The translations under genes and the position numbers were made by a program. Source: Paractinoplanes brasiliensis (GTDB taxonomy: Bacteria > Actinomycetota > Actinomycetes > Mycobacteriales > Micromonosporaceae). Taken from it: 64,000 nucleotides of DNA. This document shows, piece after piece, positions 58,011-64,000 of the stretch (position 1 is its first letter; each line of letters opens with the position of its first letter). The stretch spans positions 1,798,001-1,862,000 of the forward strand of contig NZ_SNWR01000001.1 of assembly GCF_004362215.1 (NCBI RefSeq), in the 5' to 3' direction. The notes below the pieces were generated by a model. The model worked only from the letters and a program-made list of their open reading frames with translations, had not been told where the DNA came from and made no database searches.

Positions 58011-60128
58011 TTGAGCGACGCCACCGTTCTTCAGCAGGAGATCGCGGTCGAGCAGAAGCACGTCGACCGCGTTTATGCCCGGCTCGCCGAGCTCCGCCGC
58101 GACGCGTCACGGGCCGAGAAGGAGGGTTATCAGCTCGCCGGGGTCGGCACGTTCGGCGCCCTGGTCGAGCGGGACGCGATGGTGTTCCACGCCGCCCGCC
58201 GCCGGCACGCGCTCGACACCGAGTACGAGGGCCTGGTCTTCGGCCGGCTCGACCTGAACACGGGGGCGACCCACTACGTCGGGCGCATGGGCATCCGGGA
58301 CGACAGCTCGCAGCCGCTGGTGGTCGACTGGCGGGCGCCGGCCGCTGCCGCGTTCTATCGGGCCACCCCGGCCGACCCGCTGGGCGTGGTGCGCCGCCGC
58401 ATGATCCAGTCGAGCCGTGAGCGGGTCACCGGCATCGAGGACGACCTGCTCGACCCGGACGCCGCGCCGGACGACATGCGCGTGGTCGGCGACGGCGCGC
58501 TGCTGGCCAGCCTGTCCAAGGCGACCGGGCGCGGCATGCGTGACATCGTGGCCACCATCCAGCGCGAGCAGGACGACGCGATCCGCTCCCCCGCCTCCGG
58601 CGTGACGATCGTGACCGGCGGACCGGGCACGGGCAAGACCGCCGTTGCCCTGCACCGGGCGGCCTACCTGCTCTATTCCGACCGCAACCGGTTCGCCGGC
58701 GGCGGCATCCTGGTGGTCGGCCCGTCCGGCGTCTTCGTCGACTACATCGCCACCGTGCTGCCGTCGCTGGGTGAGGACACGGCGACCCTGCGCTCGCTGG
58801 GCACGCTGGTGCCGGGTTACGACGCCACCCGGGTAGACCCGAACGACATCGCCGCGATCAAGGGTTCGCTGCGCATGCGGCGGGTGCTCGAGCGGGCCTC
58901 GCACGACGCGGTGCCCGGCGGGCCGGCCGAGCTGCGCCTGCTCTATCGGGGCACGCTGCTGCGCCTGGGGCAGGCCGAGCTCGACAAGATCCGGCGGTCG
59001 GCGCTGCCCCGCGGGGCCCGGCGCAACGAGGTGCGCGGCCACGGCTTCGACCGGGTTTTCGACGCGTTGTGGGCGCAGGCTCGCCAGCACAAGGTCACGG
59101 GCCTGCCCGAGAAGCGAGACTTCGAGGCGGAGCTGGCCGACCGGCCCGATTTCCGCGAGTTCCTCAAGGCTTGGTGGCCGCGCTTCACGCCGATGCGGGT
59201 GTTGCGCTGGCTGGCCGATCCGGCTCGTCTGCGGGCGTACGCGCAAGGTTTGCTCTCGCGGGACGAGATCGGGCGCCTGCAGGGATCGTTCGACGCGCTG
59301 GCTGCCCAGGGCCCGACGATCGCCGACGTCGCGTTGCTGGACGAGCTGGACGAGCTGCTGGGACGCCCCCGCCGGCCGGCCAAGAAGGCGCAGAACCCGT
59401 TTCACGTACGCGACGGCATCCAGGAGCTGAGCACGGCCAACGAGCGGCAGGCGGCGGCCCGGGCCCAGCAGGTGCAGCGCGACGAGGACTACCGCGAGTA
59501 CGCGCACGTGGTGGTCGACGAGTCGCAGGACGTCTCGCCGATGCAGTGGCGCATGATCGGCCGCCGCGGCTCGTTCGCGTCGTGGACGATCGTCGGCGAC
59601 CCGGCGCAGACGGCCTGGGCCGGCGACCCGGACGAGCTCGACCGCGCCCGGGAAAAGGCGCTGGGTTTGCGCAAGCGCACCAGTTACGCGCTGACCACGA
59701 ACTACCGCAACTCGTCGGAGATCTTCGCGGTGGCCGCCTCGGTGATCCGCCGGATCATGCCGGACCTGCCGCTGCCGACCGCCGTGCGCAGCACCGGTGT
59801 GGAACCGGTGGACGTGGTGACCGACGCCGCCCGGCTGCCCGATCTCGTCCGCGAGGTGGCCGAGAAGCAGCTGGCCGACGTCGATGGCACGATCGGCGTC
59901 ATCACCCCGGTGCCGCGGCGCGACGAGATGGCGCAGTGGGTGGCCGGCCTGCCGGAAAGGGTGCAGGTGGTCACGGCGCTGGAGGCCAAGGGCATGGAGT
60001 ACGACGCGGTGGTGCTGATCGAGCCGGGATCCCTGACCTGGGACCCGGCCGGCTTGCGCACCCTCTACGTCGCCCTGTCCCGGGCCACCCAGCGCCTGAC
60101 CACCGTCGGAACCGCCGCCGAGTGGTGA
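58011..60128 (+). CDS. HelR/HelD-like RNA polymerase-associated helicase
   Basis: UvrD-type ATPase of about 705 residues resembling the HelR/HelD proteins that remove stalled or drug-bound RNA polymerase. An N-terminal antiparallel coiled coil (EQKHVDRVYARLAELRRDA) is followed by Walker A GGPGTGKTAVALHRAAY (about residue 203), the Walker B DESQD (about residue 502) and motif VI YVALSRATQRLTT. The TTG at 58011 has GGAAAGAGAG about ten bases upstream. HelR homologues can give tolerance to rifamycins; I see no rifamycin-associated palindrome upstream, so regulation may differ. Confidence 0.85.
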   Translation: MSDATVLQQEIAVEQKHVDRVYARLAELRRDASRAEKEGYQLAGVGTFGALVERDAMVFHAARRRHALDTEYEGLVFGRLDLNTGATHYVGRMGIRDDSSQPLVVDWRAPAAAAFYRATPADPLGVVRRRMIQSSRERVTGIEDDLLDPDAAPDDMRVVGDGALLASLSKATGRGMRDIVATIQREQDDAIRSPASGVTIVTGGPGTGKTAVALHRAAYLLYSDRNRFAGGGILVVGPSGVFVDYIATVLPSLGEDTATLRSLGTLVPGYDATRVDPNDIAAIKGSLRMRRVLERASHDAVPGGPAELRLLYRGTLLRLGQAELDKIRRSALPRGARRNEVRGHGFDRVFDALWAQARQHKVTGLPEKRDFEAELADRPDFREFLKAWWPRFTPMRVLRWLADPARLRAYAQGLLSRDEIGRLQGSFDALAAQGPTIADVALLDELDELLGRPRRPAKKAQNPFHVRDGIQELSTANERQAAARAQQVQRDEDYREYAHVVVDESQDVSPMQWRMIGRRGSFASWTIVGDPAQTAWAGDPDELDRAREKALGLRKRTSYALTTNYRNSSEIFAVAASVIRRIMPDLPLPTAVRSTGVEPVDVVTDAARLPDLVREVAEKQLADVDGTIGVITPVPRRDEMAQWVAGLPERVQVVTALEAKGMEYDAVVLIEPGSLTWDPAGLRTLYVALSRATQRLTTVGTAAEW

Positions 60129-60140
60129 GGCGGCGGCAAC

Positions 60141-61076
60141 TTACGGAATGGGCACGGCCACGGCGTTGTACGTCGTGGCCGGCTCGGCCGGTGTGGTGAA
60201 GCGGGCGTTGGGCAGGTAGAACCGCTTGCCGTACTCGGCGATCGTGGTCGGCACGTCGAAGGAGCCGCTGCCCGTACGGGACACGACCTTGCCCAGGGCG
60301 GCGTGCTCGTCCAGCGCGACCTTGGCGATCACGTTGAGCCGGTTCTGCACGACGTAAAGGGTGCGGCCGCGCAGCCACAGGCCGTCGCCGTTGGCCACGT
60401 TCTCGGCGCCGTTCAGCTTGATCTCGGTGCTGCGGCCGTCGTACCGGACCTTGAACAGCTTGCCGGTGCTGGACTGCACGACGATCAGGGCGCGGCCGTC
60501 CGGCGTACGGGAGATGCCGTTCGCGTTGATGCCGGTGGCGTACTGGAACTCGCCGGTGATCGGGACGGCCACCGGCGCCGACCTGAGGTTGAGCGGCACC
60601 TTCCACAGCACGGGGTTGGTCGAGTCGGTGAACCAGGCGGCGTCGCGGGTCAGCACGACGTCGTTGATGAACCACGCGGTGCTGCCCGGGGTCTTGAGCG
60701 TGTACGACTTGAGCACCCGGCCGCTGCGCAGGTCGACCACGCGGGCCGTGCCGGCCGTGCCACCGGCCACGAAGAGCCGGGCCCGGTCGTCGATCTTCAG
60801 TCCGAGCGACGGGTTGCCCGCCCCCGGCCCTTCGCTGAGGACGGAGCCTTTGCCCGTACGCAGGCTGACCCGGTAGATGTCGCCGTCGACCCGGGAGCCG
60901 AAGTACGCGTACGGCTTGTCGCCGATGGCGATGCCCTCGGGCTGGAACCCGGCCGGCAGCGTCAGCGAGCTGGGCCATTTCGACGAGTGCGACGAGGAGT
61001 GGGCCGCGGCCGGCGCCGCGCCGGCCACCACGGCGAGCGCCGTGGAGATGACAATAGCGAGGGTACGTCTGGACAC
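60141..61076 (-). CDS. secreted beta-propeller (SMP-30/gluconolactonase-like)
   Basis: Exported protein of 311 residues. Signal peptide at about 1-27 (AIVISTALAVVAGAAPAAA), then a six-bladed propeller-like repeat pattern with IAIGDKPYAYFGSRVDGDIY, FINDVVLTRDAAWFTDSTNP and GRALIVVQSSTGKLFKV. Similar proteins are annotated as SMP-30/gluconolactonase/LRE-like. Function unknown. AAGGGAT lies five bases before the GTG start. It converges on the helicase gene with 12 bases between the stops. Confidence 0.75.
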   Translation of the reverse strand: MSRRTLAIVISTALAVVAGAAPAAAHSSSHSSKWPSSLTLPAGFQPEGIAIGDKPYAYFGSRVDGDIYRVSLRTGKGSVLSEGPGAGNPSLGLKIDDRARLFVAGGTAGTARVVDLRSGRVLKSYTLKTPGSTAWFINDVVLTRDAAWFTDSTNPVLWKVPLNLRSAPVAVPITGEFQYATGINANGISRTPDGRALIVVQSSTGKLFKVRYDGRSTEIKLNGAENVANGDGLWLRGRTLYVVQNRLNVIAKVALDEHAALGKVVSRTGSGSFDVPTTIAEYGKRFYLPNARFTTPAEPATTYNAVAVPIP

Positions 61077-61209
61077 GGTTATCCCTTTCCAGGCGGAACT
61101 TGCTGTCACTGGAGCAATACCCCGGCGCCGGCCCGGCGGTTCGAATTGCAAACATAGCGATGTACGCATACGTTTGTCGGGGCGCATCTCGCCGACGGAG
61201 GGTTGACTC

Positions 61210-62124
61210 ATGGGAGCCGGGCACGACCACGGAGGCCAAGCGCTGCGCGCGGGGGCCAAGCACCGCAACCGGCTCTGGTGGGCGGCCGGCCTGCTCGCCG
61301 GCTTCATGGTCGTCGAGGCCGTGGCCGCGCTGGCGACCGGCTCGCTGGCCTTGCTCTCCGACGCCGGGCACATGTTCACCGACGTGCTCGGCATCGCGAT
61401 GGCGCTCGCGGCGATCACCGCGGCCGGGCGGGTGGCCACCGACTCGCAGCGCACCTTCGGCCTCTACCGCCTCGAGGTGCTGGCCGCGCTGGCCAACGCC
61501 GTGCTGCTGACAGCGGTGGCCGGCTTCGTCGTGGTGCAGGCCGTACGCCGCTTCTCCGACCCGCCCGACGTCCCGGCCGGCTGGATGCTGGCGGTCGCGG
61601 CCGGCGGCCTGGTGATCAACTTGATCGCCTTCGGGCTGCTGCGCAGCGGGGCGAAGGAGAGCATCAACGTGCGCGGCGCCTATCTCGAGGTGGTCGGCGA
61701 CCTGCTCGGCTCGGTCGGCGTGATCGTGGCCGCGGTGATCATCGGGCTCACCGGGTGGTCGTACGCGGACCCGATCGTCGCGGTGATCGTGGCGCTGATG
61801 ATCCTGCCGCGCACGTTCGCGCTGGGCCGCTCGGCGGTGCGCATCCTCGTGCAGGCCGCGCCCGAGCATCTCGACATCACCGCGGTGCGGGCCCGGCTGG
61901 CCGCCGTGCCGGGGGTCTGCGACGTCCACGACCTGCACGTCTGGACGCTGACCTCGGGCATGGACGTCGCCTCGGCCCACCTGAGCCTCGAGCCCGCGGC
62001 CGAACTGGGCGCCGTGCTCACCAGCGCCCGTGAGGCCCTGCACGACGACTTCCACATCGACCACGCCACGCTGCAGGTCGAGCCGGTCGCGACGGGCGGG
62101 CGGTGCTCCCCCGCCGGGTGGTGA
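61210..62124 (+). CDS. cation diffusion facilitator, CzcD-type
   Basis: Metal efflux protein of 304 residues with six helices and a cytoplasmic C-terminal domain. The zinc site residues are in LLSDAGHMFTDVLG (His, Asp) of helix II and YLEVVGDLLGSVGV of helix V. A histidine-containing N-terminus (GHDHGG) and a C-terminal DVHDLHVWTLTSG are typical of CzcD/ZitB proteins exporting zinc, cobalt or cadmium. GAGGG precedes the ATG by seven bases. Confidence 0.92.
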   Translation: MGAGHDHGGQALRAGAKHRNRLWWAAGLLAGFMVVEAVAALATGSLALLSDAGHMFTDVLGIAMALAAITAAGRVATDSQRTFGLYRLEVLAALANAVLLTAVAGFVVVQAVRRFSDPPDVPAGWMLAVAAGGLVINLIAFGLLRSGAKESINVRGAYLEVVGDLLGSVGVIVAAVIIGLTGWSYADPIVAVIVALMILPRTFALGRSAVRILVQAAPEHLDITAVRARLAAVPGVCDVHDLHVWTLTSGMDVASAHLSLEPAAELGAVLTSAREALHDDFHIDHATLQVEPVATGGRCSPAGW

Positions 62125-62246
62125 GAACGACAGGTCCGGCACTATGGCGATCATCACAACGCAGGGGGCATGATCCTCCCACCGGTCACCGGCCCCGATC
62201 CCTCTCTCTACGCTTGGTGACCATGTCATCACGGGAGGACAGCGCC

Positions 62247-62555
62247 ATGGTCACGGTCATTCACCAGCCCCGGGTCGCCTGGGATGCGGCCCGCGCGTTC
62301 GTGCAGGCGGCGGGCAGCCCACGGTCCGAGAGCTTCGCCGCACGCGTGCTGAGCCGGCTGGGCAGCGAGATGTACGGCCACTTCGCCGACACCCGGCAGC
62401 GGCTGCTCACGGCCCTCGTCGAGACCGGTGGCGACCGGTACGCGGCCGACATCGAGGCCGGCAAGTGGCGCGTCCGGGTGGAGGACCTGCTGCGGACACG
62501 GCCCGATCTGACCGGCGCCGTGATGGAACTGACCAATGAGGGCTTCGAGCACTGA
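62247..62555 (+). CDS. small hypothetical protein
   Basis: About 102 residues, no family recognised; helical, charged sequence with WDAARAFVQAAGSPRSESFA near the start. The ATG at 62247 is set by GGAGG eight bases upstream. TACGCT at 62209-62214 gives a start point near 62221, consistent with that choice. An in-frame ATG at 62223 lies just after the inferred transcription start. Confidence 0.55.
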   Translation: MVTVIHQPRVAWDAARAFVQAAGSPRSESFAARVLSRLGSEMYGHFADTRQRLLTALVETGGDRYAADIEAGKWRVRVEDLLRTRPDLTGAVMELTNEGFEH

Positions 62556-62610
62556 GTAGCTGAGTTCGCTTTTGCGGTAATCAACCCCAACCGGGCGACT
62601 AGCGGCAACA

Positions 62611-63552
62611 ATGCCCTATATGGGCGACGCTCGGGTGATGGTCTTCGCGCCGGCACCGCAACTCACGGTGACCGTTGAACAGCAACACAACCAGCCGGAG
62701 CTGCACGTGCACCCGGGCGGACAGGGCATCTGGCAGGCACGCATGGTCACCTCGCTCGGGGCCGAGGTGACGCTCTGCACCGCGGTCGGCGGTGAGGTGG
62801 GCCGTGTGCTGAAGCCGCTGCTCGATTTCAAGGGCGTGCAACTGCGCACGATCCCACGCGAGAGCAGCAGCGGCTGGTACGTGCACGACCGCCGCAACGG
62901 CAAGCGGCAGGAACTCGCCGAGCATCCCGGCGCCCCGTTCACCCGGCACGAGCTGGACGAGCTCTACAACCTGGCGCTGGCCGAGGGCCTGCGGGCCGGC
63001 AACGCCATCCTGAGCGGCCCGGCCCACCCCTCGGTGATCCGGCCCGACGTCTACGGGCGCCTCGCCCACGACCTCAAGGCCCACGGCTGCCGCGTGATCG
63101 CCGACCTGTCCGGCGACCACCTGCGGGCGGTGCTCGAGGCCGGCCTGCACGTGGTCAAGGTCAGCCACGAGGAACTGCTGCGGGACGGCATGATCAAGGA
63201 CGCGTCCGAGAAGTCGCTCACCGAGGCGCTGGTCAAGCTGCACTCCGACGGCGCCGAGACGGCCCTGCTGTCCCGGGCCGACGCGGGCGCGCTGGCCCTG
63301 TTCAACGAGCAGATCTATCGGGTCGGCATCCCGAAGCTGTCGATCGCCGACCACCGCGGCGCCGGCGACTCGATGACCGCCGGGGTCGCCGCCGTGCTGG
63401 CCCGGGGCGGCGAGATGACCCAGGCGGTCCGCACCGGGGCGGCCGCCGGCGCCCTCAACGTCACCCGGCACGGGCTCGGCACCGGGCACATGGACGCCGT
63501 CCAGGTGCTCACCGAACGCGTCAAGATCACCCCTCTCAAGAAGGCGACATGA
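62611..63552 (+). CDS. PfkB-family sugar kinase
   Basis: Kinase of 313 residues, probably 1-phosphofructokinase-like. The N-terminal GGQGIWQARMVTSLGAEVTL and the C-terminal HRGAGDSMTAGVAAVLARG (anion-hole GAGD) are the two PfkB signatures. Substrate-specific residues are not diagnostic. Its stop overlaps the surE start (ATGA), so the two are translationally coupled; no fructose transporter is adjacent. In-frame ATGs at 62620 and 62635 are possible alternative starts. Confidence 0.85.
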   Translation: MPYMGDARVMVFAPAPQLTVTVEQQHNQPELHVHPGGQGIWQARMVTSLGAEVTLCTAVGGEVGRVLKPLLDFKGVQLRTIPRESSSGWYVHDRRNGKRQELAEHPGAPFTRHELDELYNLALAEGLRAGNAILSGPAHPSVIRPDVYGRLAHDLKAHGCRVIADLSGDHLRAVLEAGLHVVKVSHEELLRDGMIKDASEKSLTEALVKLHSDGAETALLSRADAGALALFNEQIYRVGIPKLSIADHRGAGDSMTAGVAAVLARGGEMTQAVRTGAAAGALNVTRHGLGTGHMDAVQVLTERVKITPLKKAT

Positions 63553-64000
63553 CGAGAATCCTGGTCACCAACGACGACGGCATCGATGCCCCCGGCCTGC
63601 GGCAGCTGGCGCGGGCGGCCGCCCGCGAGGGTCACGACGTCACGGTGGCGGCGCCGGTCACCGAGGCGAGCGGCAGCAGCGCGGCGATGACCGCCGTGGA
63701 GGAACACGGCAAGATCATTCTGCATCGGCGTGAGCTTCCCCACGCCAAACACATTCCCGCGTACGCGGTGGCGGCGTCCCCGGCCTACATCGTGCTGCTC
63801 GCCCTGCGGGAGGCGTTCGGGGAGATCCCCGAGGTGATCCTCTCGGGCATCAACAGGGGGGCCAACGCGGGCGCCGCGGTCCTGCACTCGGGCACGGTCG
63901 GGGCCACCCTGACCGGCTCGTACGCGGGTCTGCACGGTCTGGCCGTCTCGCTCGACGTGCTCTCGCCAAGGGCCTCCACCACGCGCAGCGGGGGTGCGGC
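63549..64000 (+). CDS. surE: 5'/3'-nucleotidase SurE, truncated by window
   Basis: Metal-dependent nucleotidase, first ~150 residues present. The N-terminal LVTNDDGIDAPGLRQL supplies the metal-binding Asp pair and SGINRGANAGAAVLHSGTVG carries the conserved Ser/Asn and Gly residues of SurE. It dephosphorylates nucleoside monophosphates and is linked to stationary-phase survival. It overlaps the PfkB stop by four bases. The 3' end lies beyond position 64000. Confidence 0.9.
   Translation, partial: MTRILVTNDDGIDAPGLRQLARAAAREGHDVTVAAPVTEASGSSAAMTAVEEHGKIILHRRELPHAKHIPAYAVAASPAYIVLLALREAFGEIPEVILSGINRGANAGAAVLHSGTVGATLTGSYAGLHGLAVSLDVLSPRASTTRSGGA

Noticed and set aside
57485..58024. Minus-strand frame through the heptamer repeat
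   Set aside because: Its SELRAQS-like repeats come from the 7-base repeat; no ribosome binding site and it overlaps the hydrolase and helicase ends.
59971..62232. 753-residue minus-strand frame across helicase, propeller and efflux genes
   Set aside because: It crosses three well-supported genes in a shadow frame and has no domain of its own.

Overview
The window is chromosomal DNA from a very GC-rich actinomycete, most likely a member of the Micromonosporaceae such as Actinoplanes. This rests on the strongly G/C-biased third codon positions, frequent GTG/TTG starts, an actinobacterial RNase P RNA, and actinobacterial families (DUF3052, DUF3145, DUF3311, AhpE, homodimeric AceE, FasR). There is no sign of a plasmid or prophage. 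One complete insertion sequence is present.

Layout. 1-3.1 kb: rnpB (minus, its 3' end outside the window), a TauE/SafE exporter, a P-loop kinase-like protein, an unknown protein and a Nudix hydrolase. 3.1-9.9 kb: a carbohydrate uptake locus, with a minus-strand operon (LacI regulator, FAD oxidoreductase, binding lipoprotein, two permeases) facing a secreted beta-propeller glycosidase-like gene across two operators. 10-19 kb: small unknown proteins, an APH(6)-like kinase, an MFS exporter, a VOC protein, two methyltransferases, a sodium:solute symporter with its DUF3311 partner, and a GH18 chitinase. 19.2-21.9 kb: a tightly coupled Nif3 / zinc-ribbon / RNase H-phosphatase operon, as in mycobacteria. 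21.9-30.4 kb: an accessory stretch with an XRE regulator and flavoprotein, a primase-polymerase-like protein, an XRE-cupin regulator facing a thioredoxin-reductase-like enzyme, a membrane protein with decapeptide repeats, an M43 metalloprotease and a BLUF photoreceptor. 30.5-37.3 kb: tRNA-Val, ahpE, DUF3052, a fused alpha/beta 2-oxoacid dehydrogenase E1, YjbQ and aceE. 37.4-47.6 kb: a chemoreceptor, an MFS transporter, a glutamyl-tRNA synthetase, a membrane protein, an IS4-family element, a sigma factor with a membrane partner, and a TetR regulator. 48-55.7 kb: the type II fatty-acid synthase locus fasR-fabD-fabH-acpP-fabF, then a GH3 lipoprotein and DUF3145. 55.8-64 kb: carbonic anhydrase, an alpha/beta hydrolase, a HelR/HelD-type RNA polymerase-associated helicase, a secreted beta-propeller, a cation efflux protein, a PfkB kinase and surE (cut by the window end).

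The core genes keep an order known from other actinobacteria (Nif3 to RNase H; ahpE-DUF3052-aceE; fasR-fab genes-DUF3145). Accessory genes sit between these blocks. Intergenic DNA is unusually structured: five non-coding tandem arrays with different unit lengths, and four clusters of DnaA-box-like TTGTCCACA motifs. The IS entered exactly at the CTAG shared by two convergent stop codons and left both genes intact. I found no clearly new multi-gene system; the IS site, the arrays and the DnaA-box clusters are the most distinctive signals.
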